From positions 1 to 55,620 of the forward strand of contig DEJE01000059.1 of the NCBI GenBank assembly GCA_002353205.1: DNA of 55,620 nt, read 5' to 3'. The number at the start of each line of letters is the position of its first letter. Within the stretch, counting starts at the first letter, position 1. The notes beneath the pieces are model-generated. The model saw nothing but the letters and a program-made list of their open reading frames with translations. It was not told the DNA's origin and did not search any database. Made by a program: the position numbers and the translations under genes. Source of the DNA: Prevotella sp. UBA2756 (GTDB lineage Bacteria; Bacteroidota; Bacteroidia; Bacteroidales; Bacteroidaceae). This document shows positions 34,033-42,859 of the stretch, piece by piece.

Positions 34033-34204
34033 TTTCGTGATAGACTTCGATGATAATGAGGTGGTGACCAGCATCGACGACGTACGCATCGCCAACGGTG
34101 GTCAGACTGACAGCTGGTATTCCTTCGACGGACGCCGCCTTGACCGCAAGCCATCGGTTAAGGGTGTTTATATCCATAACGGTAACAAGGTAATCGTCAA
34201 ATAA
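34033..34204 (+). pseudogene. C-terminal tail fragment of a secreted Prevotella-type protein
   Basis: The last 55 codons of an open plus-strand frame include V-R-I-A-N-G-G, then DSWYSFDGRRLDRKPSVKG and VYIHNGNKVIVK before a TAA. The S-F-D-G-R-R-L...K-G-V-Y-I-x-N-G-x-K-x-x-x-K pattern is the usual C-terminal tail of many secreted Prevotella and Bacteroidetes proteins. Upstream sequence in the same frame does not look like a secreted enzyme, so this is a broken remainder. Confidence 0.6.
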
Positions 34205-34310
34205 AACATTGAAAGAAGGTTTCTGTCGATAAACACATATTGTTGTAAAGAGAGCCTTATGAAGTTGACAGACGAACCGAATAAAGTTGCCGGGAAAACC
34301 GATATCGCTG

Positions 34311-34398
34311 GCCATTTCAGTGAGATTGCGTTGCAAAATCAGTGAAATTACTGAGCAAAATCAATGAAATTGCCGTGCAATTTCACTGAAATGGCAAT
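34311..34398. repeat. 22-bp tandem repeat, four units, with outer dyad
   Basis: Four adjoining 22-bp units begin at 34311, 34333, 34355 and 34377, each starting GC and carrying a TnAGTGAAATT-like core. The first and last units are also inverted copies of each other: GCCATTTCAGTGAGATTGC and GCAATTTCACTGAAATGGC pair over 19 bp with one G-U. No gene is seen across 34205-34794. Confidence 0.7.
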
Positions 34399-34664
34399 AC
34401 ACATCGGAAGCTATGGGATGCCGAACGGGCTTTTCAGGCAGACAGAATTTGCTCTTCCGGCTGACATGTGTGACGTCTCCAGCCCCCCTCTCATCCTCAC
34501 GTGACTGCCTGTGAGTGTCGTTGTACGGCCTGACAGCGAAGGGATGATAGCTATTCCCAATTTCCTTTAAGTAGGAATAACAATAAAACAGAAGAACTCT
34601 TTTCTCCTTCAAAGAACTTTTTTTGATGAAAAAAGCACCTCGTCCTCCCGGAGGGTTGGTAGAA

Positions 34665-34701
34665 CGCAAACGTTAACAGCTCGAAGTGCGCAAACGTTAA
34701 C
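34665..34701 (+). promoter_or_regulatory. Paired operator-like sites CGCAAACGTTAAC
   Basis: CGCAAACGTTAAC occurs twice, at 34665-34677 and 34689-34701, exactly 24 bp apart. Each contains the palindrome AACGTT. The pair sits about 47 nt before a -7 box, an arrangement typical of a site bound by a dimeric regulator. Confidence 0.55.
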
Positions 34702-34747
34702 GATAAGAAATGTCGGTACGGATATAACAACGAGACGAAAATCGTTG

Positions 34748-34755
34748 TACCTTTG
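34748..34755 (+). promoter_or_regulatory. -7 box ahead of the 81-residue gene
   Basis: TACCTTTG, 39 nt before the ATG at 34795. No TTG lies at the -33 distance, so help from a regulator at the paired sites upstream is plausible. Confidence 0.55.
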
Positions 34756-34794
34756 CAGCACATTTATTACGAACTACTTTTAAAACAATTAATC

Positions 34795-35040
34795 ATGGCA
34801 AAGACATTTGTAATCGGTGATCGCGTGAAAGACGAATGGATTTCTGTTCTTGACACGGAGAAAAAGAAACTGGAGTTTACCAACCATCTGGCAAGTGCAA
34901 AGGAGTATAACAACGAAGGAACGGCCAGCACCGACCTGAAAGAACTGCAGAAGACGGGCTATTTCGGCGACCTGATGGTTTACATGAAGGAAGAGGGAAA
35001 GGCTTACAAGGCAGGTGAACGCGACTCGTTCCACGCCTGA
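34795..35040 (+). CDS. Small acidic/basic cytoplasmic protein, unknown
   Basis: 81 residues starting MAKTFVIGDRVKDEW. It has no signal peptide or membrane segment. The sequence is charged and predicted mostly helical, with ASTDLKELQKTGYFGDLMVYM near the middle. I do not recognise a family. Its own promoter, paired operator-like sites and a strong terminator after it mark it as an independent, probably regulated and well-expressed unit. Confidence 0.6.
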   Translation: MAKTFVIGDRVKDEWISVLDTEKKKLEFTNHLASAKEYNNEGTASTDLKELQKTGYFGDLMVYMKEEGKAYKAGERDSFHA

Positions 35041-35153
35041 CAAGCGCAGCATCTTCCTGTAAATCAGCTGAAAAGGAGCCTGAAATTAAGTGCCTCTTTC
35101 CTTTCAGACTGTTCGGGAAGCCATCCTGTACTTGAGCTTTTCCGACTGAAGAA

Positions 35154-35189
35154 CAAAAAAATCCCAACCGAATCGGCTGGGATTTTTCT
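35154..35189. terminator. Bidirectional terminator
   Basis: A hairpin with arms AATCCCAACCGA and TCGGCTGGGATT (one mismatch) is flanked by A-run and T-run on both sides, so it can end both the small plus gene and the minus mutAB transcript. Confidence 0.8.
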
Positions 35190-35211
35190 TTGCTATACTG
35201 CTTTCGCCCGA

Positions 35212-37377
35212 TTATTCCTTGTCGAGCAAAATGTTCATCATCTCTACTGCAGCCTTGGCCACTGACGTTCCAGGGCCGAAGATGGCAGCAACGCCGGCCT
35301 TGTAGAGGAAATCGTAGTCCTGAGCGGGGATGACGCCACCGGCAATGACCATGATGTCCTCGCGGCCAAGCTTCTTCAGCTCTTCAATAAGCTGCGGGAT
35401 GAGCGTCTTGTGACCTGCGGCAAGCGAAGAAGCACCGACGATGTGAACGTCGTTCTCCACAGCCTCGCGCGCAGCTTCGGCCGGTGTCTGGAACAACGGG
35501 CCCATGTCTACGTCGAAGCCACAGTCGGCATAACCCGTTGCTACGACCTTGGCACCACGGTCGTGACCGTCCTGACCCATCTTCGCAACAAAGATACGCG
35601 GCCGACGTCCTTCCTTCTTGGCAAACTCTTCTGTCAACGCACAGGCTTTCTCAAAGTCTGAATCGTTCTTACTTTCTGAACTATACACGCCTGAAATGGT
35701 TCTGATTACTGCTTTATAACGGCCAACGATTTCTTCGCAGGCATCGCTGATTTCTCCTAACGTACAACGCAGACTGGCTGCTTTCACGGCCAGATCGAGC
35801 AGGTTCTTCTCCGACTTCTTGCCCTCTGAGAACTCGCGCACACACTCGGTGATTTCCTTCAGGGCTGCTTGGCAGGCTGCTTCGTCGCGGTTGGCACGCA
35901 GCTGCTTGAGGCTTTCCTCCTGCTGCAGACGCACGGCTGTGTTGTCTACTTCGAGGATATCAATCGGGTCTTCGTGGTCGAGACGGTACTTGTTGGTACC
36001 GACGATGGTCTGAACGCCTGAGTCGATGCGTGCCTGCGTGCGGGCAGCAGCTTCTTCGATGCGCATCTTGGGCAGTCCGGTCTCGATGGCCTTGGCCATG
36101 CCGCCGAGCTTCTCGATTTCCTGAATGTGCTCCCAAGCTTTGTGGACGAGCTCGTTGGTGAGCGTCTCTACATAGTAGGAACCAGCCCACGGGTCGATTT
36201 GCTTGCAGACCTTCGTCTCGTTCTGGATGTAAATCTGTGTGTTACGGGCGATACGAGCTGAGAAGTCGGTCGGCAGTGCGATGGCTTCATCGAGCGCATT
36301 GGTATGCAGCGACTGCGTATGTCCGAGCACGGCAGCCATGGCTTCGATACAGGTACGGCCCACATTGTTGAACGGATCCTGCTCGGTGAGCGACCAACCT
36401 GAAGTCTGCGAGTGTGTACGCAGAGCCAACGACTTGGGATTCTCGGCACCGAACGACTTCACGATCTTCGCCCAAAGCAGACGTCCGGCACGCATCTTGG
36501 CAATCTCCATGAAGTGGTTCATGCCAATGGCCCAGAAGAACGACAGACGGGGAGCGAACTTATCAACGGGGATGCCGGCGTTGACACCCGTGCGGAGATA
36601 GTCCATACCGTCGGCCAAAGTGTAAGCCAGCTCGATGTCGGCCGTAGCACCTGCTTCCTGCATGTGGTATCCGGAGATGGAAATAGAGTTGAACTTCGGC
36701 ATGAACTGCGACGTGTACTCGAAGATATCGGCAATGATTTTCATCGAGAATGCAGGCGGGTAGATGTAGGTGTTGCGCACCATGAACTCCTTCAAGATGT
36801 CGTTCTGAATGGTTCCTGCCATTTCTTCCAGCTTGGCACCCTGCTCCAGACCGGCCACGATATAGAAAGCCAGGATGGGCAGCACGGCACCATTCATGGT
36901 CATTGACACCGACATCTTGTTGAGGGGGATGCCTGCGAAGAGCACCTTCATGTTCTCTTCGCTACAGATGCTCACACCAGCCTTACCCACATCGCCTACG
37001 ACACGGGGGTTGTCGGGGTCGTAGCCGCGGTGGGTGGGCAGGTCGAAGGCCACAGAAAGACCTTTCTGACCAGAAGCCAGGTTGCGGCGATAGAAGGCGT
37101 TAGACTCTTCTGCGGTAGAGAATCCTGCATACTGACGGATGGTCCACGGGCGGAACGGATACATCATGGAATACGGACCGCGCAGGAAGGGCGGAATACC
37201 AGCTGTGAAGTCGAGGTGCTCCATGCCTTCAAGGTCTTCTTTTGTATAAACTGGGCGAACTTCAATATGCTCTGGAGTCTTCCAGTTAGGCGTAATGTTG
37301 TTCTCCTTCAGCCAAGCATTGCCGTCTTTGGCCTGAATGCCGGCATAGATATCTATATCTTTAAACTGTTTTCTCAT
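35212..37377 (-). CDS. mutB: Methylmalonyl-CoA mutase, large (catalytic) subunit
   Basis: 721 residues. It converts succinyl-CoA to methylmalonyl-CoA with adenosylcobalamin, the rearrangement that leads to propionate. Seen: the TIM-barrel N-terminal part with F-L-R-G-P-Y-S-M-M-Y-P and G-L-S-V-A-F-D-L-P-T-H-R-G-Y-D, then the B12-binding domain with D-G-H-D-R-G at 603-608 (His605 is the cobalt ligand) and the G-G-V-I-P motif near 675. Length is normal. It follows mutA by 18 nt on the minus strand. Confidence 0.97.
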   Translation of the reverse strand: MRKQFKDIDIYAGIQAKDGNAWLKENNITPNWKTPEHIEVRPVYTKEDLEGMEHLDFTAGIPPFLRGPYSMMYPFRPWTIRQYAGFSTAEESNAFYRRNLASGQKGLSVAFDLPTHRGYDPDNPRVVGDVGKAGVSICSEENMKVLFAGIPLNKMSVSMTMNGAVLPILAFYIVAGLEQGAKLEEMAGTIQNDILKEFMVRNTYIYPPAFSMKIIADIFEYTSQFMPKFNSISISGYHMQEAGATADIELAYTLADGMDYLRTGVNAGIPVDKFAPRLSFFWAIGMNHFMEIAKMRAGRLLWAKIVKSFGAENPKSLALRTHSQTSGWSLTEQDPFNNVGRTCIEAMAAVLGHTQSLHTNALDEAIALPTDFSARIARNTQIYIQNETKVCKQIDPWAGSYYVETLTNELVHKAWEHIQEIEKLGGMAKAIETGLPKMRIEEAAARTQARIDSGVQTIVGTNKYRLDHEDPIDILEVDNTAVRLQQEESLKQLRANRDEAACQAALKEITECVREFSEGKKSEKNLLDLAVKAASLRCTLGEISDACEEIVGRYKAVIRTISGVYSSESKNDSDFEKACALTEEFAKKEGRRPRIFVAKMGQDGHDRGAKVVATGYADCGFDVDMGPLFQTPAEAAREAVENDVHIVGASSLAAGHKTLIPQLIEELKKLGREDIMVIAGGVIPAQDYDFLYKAGVAAIFGPGTSVAKAAVEMMNILLDKE

Positions 37378-37395
37378 CTTTCTGTTCCTCCAACA

Positions 37396-39249
37396 TTAAA
37401 TGCCTAACTTCTGATTATACTCCTTCAACGTCTCAAGCACATTGCACTTCACGTGTACAAAGTTCTCGATACCGGCTGCCTTCAGGTCGTCCATGCAGGC
37501 AGGAGCGCCGGCAACGACGAACATGGCTCGCCCGTTGAGATATTTGAAAGCGGGAATAGCATATTCTGCATACTCATCGTCGCTTGAGCAGATGACCACG
37601 ATGTCGGCCTTGGCCTCCAAAGCAGCATCGACACCTTCTTCCACGGTCTTGAAACCGAGGTTGTCGATGACTTTGTAGCCTGCACAAGCAAGGAAGTTGC
37701 AAGAGAACTGAGCACGAGCCTGACGCATGGCAAGGTTTCCGATGGTCAGCATGAATGCTGTGGGCACCTTGGTCTCCTCTGTGTGGATGCGCAGATTCTC
37801 GAAATCGGCAGCCAAACGGGTGCTTTCAATCTTCTTGAAGGCTGATTCTGTTTCCTGCTGGCCGCATCCGCAGCAACAAGCGACGGCACGCTTGCCCTCA
37901 CTCTTCTCTGTGAAGTTGGGGAACTGGTTGGTGCCGAGGAGGAACTCCTTACGCTTTGCGGCGTCACCATGACGCTTCACGTTGGTGGCGTTGATGTCGT
38001 CCTGAACGGTTCCAGCCTTGACGGCAGCAAGGAAGCCACCCTCATCTTCCACCTTGAGGAAGATTTTCCATCCCTCAACGGCAAGGCTGTCGGTGAGATG
38101 CTCAATGTAGTAGGAGCCAGCACCCGGATCGACCACCTTATTAAAATGGCACTCTTCCTTCAGCAGCAACTGCTGGTTGCGTGCAATGCGCTCTGAGAAA
38201 TCGGTCGGCTGCTCGTAGGTGACATCAAACGGGGTGACAACCATCGAGTGTACGCCAGCCAAAGCTGCGCTCATGGCTTCTGTCTGCGAGCGGAGAAGGT
38301 TGACATAGCTGTCGAAAAGGGTCTGATTGTACTTAGAGGTGACGGCGTTGACACACATCTTGCATGCGCAGTCGCACTTCGGCTCATACTGTTTGACAAT
38401 CTGAGCCCACAACATACGTGCAGCACGGAACTTAGCCAGCTCCATGAAATAGTTCTCAGAGACGCCCATGTTGAACTTAATCTTCTTGGCAGCAAGGTCC
38501 ACATCGACACCTGCGTCCACCAGTTGCTGCAGGTATTCGTTACCCCAGGCAAGGGCATAACCCAGTTCCTGAACGATGTAAGCACCGGCATTGTTCAGCG
38601 AGACGGTGTTCACGCAGATGCAACGGAAGTTGGGATAATCCTTGAGAGCCTCAACGAGCTGCGGACCGAAAGCGAGGACAGCAGTGACATCCTTTCCTTT
38701 CATGACCATCTTCTGCAGCGGGTCGAAATCGATGGAGCCAACCACCTTCTCCTTGTCATAGCCTTTCTTCTCGAAATAGGCCGTCAGGATCTGTGCAAGC
38801 TCAAGCGCATGGCGCTGGCATGTGTGGAAGTTCACCTCCACAACATCGCATAGGATGCCGTCGAGCAGCTGCTCGATGAACTCAGCGTTCACTTTGTCAC
38901 CATGAATACGGAAGCCCAGGGAGTCGATACCTTTATTCAGGATGTCGAGTGCCTTCTTGTTAGCCTCCACGGCATCGTCGGCTACAATGTCCTGCCTGAT
39001 GTACCATGTGTTGTCATCCTTTTTATTTCCGCGAACGAACGGGAATTCTCCAGGAAGGGATTCCGGTGTTTTCAGCTTTAACACGTCCTCACGGCGATAG
39101 AAGGGTTGCACATTAAAACCTTCATTTGTTCTCCATACCAGTCGTTTGTTGAAGTCGGCACCTTTCAGGTCCACTTCAATCTTGTCCAACCACTCTTGTG
39201 TGGTAGGCGCTTTGAACTCGGTAAAGAGTTTTTCTTTACTGTTTGACAT
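37396..39249 (-). CDS. mutA: Methylmalonyl-CoA mutase, small subunit
   Basis: 617 residues. It shows the same two-domain plan as the large subunit but has lost the cobalamin ligand motif: where the large subunit has D-x-H-x-x-G, this one reads T-I-G-N-L-A-M-R. This is the expected state of the non-catalytic subunit that pairs with MutB. It starts at the ATG at 39249 and has a well-formed promoter 77 nt upstream. No cobalamin riboswitch is seen in the 70-nt leader. Confidence 0.95.
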   Translation of the reverse strand: MSNSKEKLFTEFKAPTTQEWLDKIEVDLKGADFNKRLVWRTNEGFNVQPFYRREDVLKLKTPESLPGEFPFVRGNKKDDNTWYIRQDIVADDAVEANKKALDILNKGIDSLGFRIHGDKVNAEFIEQLLDGILCDVVEVNFHTCQRHALELAQILTAYFEKKGYDKEKVVGSIDFDPLQKMVMKGKDVTAVLAFGPQLVEALKDYPNFRCICVNTVSLNNAGAYIVQELGYALAWGNEYLQQLVDAGVDVDLAAKKIKFNMGVSENYFMELAKFRAARMLWAQIVKQYEPKCDCACKMCVNAVTSKYNQTLFDSYVNLLRSQTEAMSAALAGVHSMVVTPFDVTYEQPTDFSERIARNQQLLLKEECHFNKVVDPGAGSYYIEHLTDSLAVEGWKIFLKVEDEGGFLAAVKAGTVQDDINATNVKRHGDAAKRKEFLLGTNQFPNFTEKSEGKRAVACCCGCGQQETESAFKKIESTRLAADFENLRIHTEETKVPTAFMLTIGNLAMRQARAQFSCNFLACAGYKVIDNLGFKTVEEGVDAALEAKADIVVICSSDDEYAEYAIPAFKYLNGRAMFVVAGAPACMDDLKAAGIENFVHVKCNVLETLKEYNQKLGI

Positions 39250-39325
39250 AACGTTAATGGTGTATTATTAATAAGTTATTTAAGTTGTAGCACAACGGGA
39301 AACATGAGATTCCTCATTAACGGTG

Positions 39326-39355
39326 CAAAGATACTCCTTTTTTCTGATATGGCAA
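39326..39355 (-). promoter_or_regulatory. Promoter of mutAB
   Basis: TTG (39355-39353), 19-nt spacer, TATCTTTG (39333-39326) on the minus strand. Predicted leader of about 70 nt, too short for a cobalamin riboswitch. Confidence 0.75.
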
Positions 39356-39458
39356 GATTTTATGATGAGTTTTTTATATTTAAACATTAAAATTTCAAAA
39401 ACTCAAAAAACGGGACAAAATTCATTAGTAAAAAAGGGAGAATCTACAATAAATTGCG

Positions 39459-39466
39459 TAACTTTG
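39459..39466 (+). promoter_or_regulatory. -7 box of the AspT-like transporter transcript
   Basis: TAACTTTG on the plus strand, 134 nt before the transporter ATG. The -33 TTG is not clear. The leader contains hairpins GATGC-CCTCAT-GCATC (39492-39507) and TTCCTA-CGCTGG-TAGGAA (near 39534-39551). Confidence 0.5.
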
Positions 39467-39523
39467 CACCCAAATTCGGCTTTTGCTTCAAGATGCCCTC
39501 ATGCATCTACTATTTATTGCGAC

Positions 39524-39604
39524 ATGCATGGCTTTCCTACGCTGGTAGGAAGTAGTGCAGACAGTGAGGAAGACATAGCGAAGAAGATGTTGTTAATGTT
39601 ATGA
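39524..39604 (+). CDS. Possible leader peptide coupled to the AspT-like transporter
   Basis: 26 codons (MHGFPTLVGSSADSEEDIAK...) ending in a TGA that overlaps the transporter ATG as ATGA. The ATGA overlap is the classic sign of coupled translation, but the peptide has no recognisable family and its start has no clear ribosome site. A second small frame of 20 codons lies at 39493-39555 in another frame. I regard this as possible, not established. Confidence 0.3.
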   Translation: MHGFPTLVGSSADSEEDIAKKMLLML

Positions 39605-41286
39605 ATTGGTTAATAGATATATTTACGAACACAGAATCAGTAGCACATATTGTACTGCTCTACTCTATTGTAATTGCTGTTGGCGTCCTTCTTGGAAAGA
39701 TCAAAATTGGTGGTATCTCGCTTGGTGTAACATTTGTCTTATTCGCAGGCATTGTTGCGGGACATATTGGCTTCACAGCCCCCATGACCATTCTCACATT
39801 CCTGCAAGAATTTGGGCTTGTGCTTTTCGTCTTCATGATTGGTATGCAGGTGGGACCAGGTTTCTTCGAGAGTTTTGGAACAGCCGGAATCAAGATGAAC
39901 GGTTTGTCTGCCATACTTATCCTGCTCAACATTCTCGTCATGTTTGGTTGCTACTATTTGTTTTTCGATAGCAGCGACCCTCACAACCTTCCGATGCTTG
40001 TGGGTACGCTATACGGAGCTGTCACCAACACGCCCGGCTTGGGTGCAGCCAACGAAGCACTCAGCAGCGTGTTCAGCACAGACATTCCGCAGATTGCTTC
40101 TGGGTACGCGTGCGCTTATCCATTAGGTGTACTGGGTATCATTGGTGCAACAATCGCCGTTCGCTACCTTTGCAGCATCAAGCTTGAAGACGAAGAGGAG
40201 CGTCTGAAAGCAGAAGAAGCAGCCAACACAGCAAACAATCCCCATCGTCTTCGCCTAAAGGTCACCAATTCATACCTTGAGGGCAAGACAATGTTGCAGG
40301 TTCATAATTTTCTCAACCGCGACTTCGTTTGTTCAAGAATCCTTCACGACGGGCACGTGAGCATTCCCAACCGCGACACGATCTTTCATATAGGCGACAT
40401 CTTGAATATTGTTTGTGCCGAGAACGACCAAGAAGCCATTATCGCATTTATTGGTCCCGAGACCGACATCGACTGGGAAGAGCAAGACCAGCCACTTGTA
40501 AGCAAACGCATCGTCGTCACCAATCCTTCAATCAACGGAAAAACTTTAGGAAAGATGCACTTCTCAAGCGTTCACGGCGTGAATGTAACACGCGTTACGC
40601 GCCATGGCATTGAGTTGTTTGCAAGTGTAAGCCTGCCGTTGCAAGTCGGCGACCGCATCATGGTTGTTGGTCCGGAAGACTCTGTCAACCGTATCACCAA
40701 TCTCATGGGCAATTCAACACGCAGTCTGAATGCGCCAAACATAGCAACGATCTTTATCGGCATCATTCTTGGCATTCTTTTCGGCTCATTACCCTTTGCC
40801 ATTCCCGGAATGCCTGTTCCCCTGAAGCTCGGCATAGCCGGCGGACCGCTCATTGTTGCTATCCTGATAGGCCGCTATGGCTACAAGATTCACCTTGTGA
40901 CCTACACAACGACCTCTGCCAACATGATGCTACGTGAGATTGGTCTCGTACTTTTCTTGGCAAGCGTTGGAATCAAAGCCGGTGCAGGGTTCTGGGAGAC
41001 CGTAGTTCAAGGCGACGGTCTGCTTTATGTGCTATCCGGCTTCCTTATTACTATTATACCTATTATTATTATAGGTATGATAGCAAGAAAGCGTTTCAAC
41101 TTCAACTATTTCACTATCATGGGCATGCTTGCCGGAACTTATACCGATCCTCCAGCGCTGGCCTACGCCAATAGCGTCTGCTCAAAAGAAGCTCCGGCGG
41201 TTGGTTATTCCACGGTCTATCCCTTATCAATGTTCCTTCGAATCTTCACGGCACAGATCATCGTGCTGTTCTTCTGCGGAGCATAA
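39601..41286 (+). CDS. AspT/YbjL-type putative transporter with RCK_C domains
   Basis: 561 residues. Two blocks of about five to six membrane segments (residues 15-195 and 380-560) flank two tandem TrkA-C (RCK_C) domains (residues 205-370) such as LEGKTMLQVHN and DRIMVVGPED. This is the aspartate:alanine exchanger (AAEx) family. Family members exchange aspartate for alanine or move other acids, often succinate-related. Both halves repeat G-x-G-F and the G-A-V-T-N-T-P-G-L-G-A-A motif. It precedes the decarboxylase subunits by 44 nt and could carry one of their substrates or products. Confidence 0.85.
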   Translation: MNWLIDIFTNTESVAHIVLLYSIVIAVGVLLGKIKIGGISLGVTFVLFAGIVAGHIGFTAPMTILTFLQEFGLVLFVFMIGMQVGPGFFESFGTAGIKMNGLSAILILLNILVMFGCYYLFFDSSDPHNLPMLVGTLYGAVTNTPGLGAANEALSSVFSTDIPQIASGYACAYPLGVLGIIGATIAVRYLCSIKLEDEEERLKAEEAANTANNPHRLRLKVTNSYLEGKTMLQVHNFLNRDFVCSRILHDGHVSIPNRDTIFHIGDILNIVCAENDQEAIIAFIGPETDIDWEEQDQPLVSKRIVVTNPSINGKTLGKMHFSSVHGVNVTRVTRHGIELFASVSLPLQVGDRIMVVGPEDSVNRITNLMGNSTRSLNAPNIATIFIGIILGILFGSLPFAIPGMPVPLKLGIAGGPLIVAILIGRYGYKIHLVTYTTTSANMMLREIGLVLFLASVGIKAGAGFWETVVQGDGLLYVLSGFLITIIPIIIIGMIARKRFNFNYFTIMGMLAGTYTDPPALAYANSVCSKEAPAVGYSTVYPLSMFLRIFTAQIIVLFFCGA

Positions 41287-41329
41287 TTGCAACAGAAATA
41301 AAAACCTAATTAATAATTCACTAACGGAA

Positions 41330-42253
41330 ATGAACAAATTTGTATTACTGCTCGGTGGTATGCTGATGGCAGGCACGTCAATGGTGTTAGGGCAAGGAGC
41401 CAAGAACATCAAGATCAACGAGGTGCTGACCAACAACGCCACGAGCTTGCAGGACGAATTCGGACAACACCTGCCTTGGGTTGAACTGGCCAACACGTCG
41501 TTTTCCACATACAACGTGCGCGGTATGTTCATCGCAACCGATAAGAAGGTCCTGTCCAGTAGTCTGACAGCCCCTCAGCGCATTGCGATGATGAGCCCCA
41601 TCCCCAATGGAGAGAAGCGTACGTCTATGAGCGGGCGCGACCATCTGGTTCTCTTCTTGAATTCCAACCCCGCCAAAGGAGCTTTACACCTAACAGCGAA
41701 AGTAGAACCAGAACATCCGCTTTGGATTGCACTCTACGACGGCAATGGCATTGACCTCATCGACTCGGTGAGCGTTCCTGCTCTTACCGCCGACAAGTCG
41801 TATGCGAGAATAAAGGACGGCAACATGACGTGGGATGTGAAACCTCAGGAAGCCGTCACCCCCGGCATTGGTAATTATATAGAAATCAATGAGTCGAAAA
41901 TTGCCAAGCTCAAGCGCGACGATCCATACGGACTCGGCATCACGGTGCTGTCGATGGGCATCGTGTTCTTCTGCCTCACCCTACTCTACGTCTTCTTCAC
42001 TTTGTTCGGAAAGATCGTCGTGCGCAACAAAGCGCAGATGAAAGCGGCAAGGGAAGAAGAATACAATGCTGCAGCCGCCGCCCACAGAGCATCTCTAGCA
42101 GAAAAGGCAAAAGAGGAGCCCACCGACCAAGATGTCTATATGGCTGTCATTGCTCTCGCACTGAAGCAATATATGGATGATGTTCACGACGAAGAGAGCG
42201 GAATCATCACCATCAAGCCTCATCATACGATGTGGAACAACGAAATCAACTAA
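41330..42253 (+). CDS. OadG-like subunit fused to an N-terminal lamin-tail-like domain
   Basis: 307 residues from the ATG at 41330. Signal peptide (residues 1-22), then a strand-rich domain starting INEVLTNNATSLQDEFGQHLPWVELANTS, the pattern of lamin-tail (LTD) domains. A single membrane segment follows (GITVLSMGIVFFCLTLLYVFFTLF), then an Ala/Glu/Lys-rich cytosolic part. The OadG/delta subunit of Na+ decarboxylases has the membrane segment and charged tail but not usually the LTD, so this is a Bacteroidetes-type fusion. It anchors the soluble carboxyltransferase to the membrane pump. Confidence 0.75.
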   Translation: MNKFVLLLGGMLMAGTSMVLGQGAKNIKINEVLTNNATSLQDEFGQHLPWVELANTSFSTYNVRGMFIATDKKVLSSSLTAPQRIAMMSPIPNGEKRTSMSGRDHLVLFLNSNPAKGALHLTAKVEPEHPLWIALYDGNGIDLIDSVSVPALTADKSYARIKDGNMTWDVKPQEAVTPGIGNYIEINESKIAKLKRDDPYGLGITVLSMGIVFFCLTLLYVFFTLFGKIVVRNKAQMKAAREEEYNAAAAAHRASLAEKAKEEPTDQDVYMAVIALALKQYMDDVHDEESGIITIKPHHTMWNNEIN

Positions 42254-42311
42254 CCCAATACAGTTTATTTACAACGAATAAGTTCAATTATTTATTTAAC
42301 ATCCCGACAAA

Positions 42312-42764
42312 ATGGACAAGTATCAATATAAAGTAAAAGGCGTCGACTACGACGTAGAGATTGAAGACATAGAAGGTAACATTGCCAAAGTGACTGTCAA
42401 CGGCATTCCGTTTGAAGTAGAAATGAAGGTAAAAGCAGCTCCGAAGGTCAACAAAGTGAAGCCCGTGGCAAAAGCTCCTGTTGCCGCACCTGCCGCAACA
42501 CAGCAAGCTGCAGCTCCACAAACTGCCGCATCGCAGGCCACACCTGGTTCTGGCAAGAAAGTGACGGCACCGCTCCCAGGAACCATCACAGAAGTGAAAG
42601 TTGCCGTCGGTCAGACCGTCAAGGCGGGCGAGACTGTCGTCATCCTCGAAGCCATGAAGATGCAAAACAACATCGAAGCCGACAATGCAGGCACCGTCAC
42701 GTCTGTTCTCGTAAAGCAAGGCGATACCGTCATGGAAGGAACCACGCTCGTCACTATCGCATAA
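42312..42764 (+). CDS. mmdC: Biotin carboxyl carrier subunit
   Basis: 150 residues: a short N-terminal domain, an Ala/Pro-rich hinge (residues 40-80) and the biotinyl domain with E-A-M-K-M-Q at 113-118, Lys116 being the biotinylated residue. It shuttles CO2 from the carboxyltransferase to the Na+-pumping beta subunit. It is part of the operon OadG-like / mmdC / beta, with gaps of 58 and 95 nt. Confidence 0.9.
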   Translation: MDKYQYKVKGVDYDVEIEDIEGNIAKVTVNGIPFEVEMKVKAAPKVNKVKPVAKAPVAAPAATQQAAAPQTAASQATPGSGKKVTAPLPGTITEVKVAVGQTVKAGETVVILEAMKMQNNIEADNAGTVTSVLVKQGDTVMEGTTLVTIA

Positions 42765-42859
42765 TTGTCAGAGCTGCGCTTATAGCAACACAGCTCAAGC
42801 ATCCTGAGCTTCAAAGCGCAACGAGTCATTAACATCAATCGAACAAATCGAAACATATC

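Noticed and set aside
39250..39325. Cobalamin riboswitch ahead of mutAB
   Set aside because: The leader from the mapped -7 box is only about 70 nt and shows no conserved B12-box sequence.
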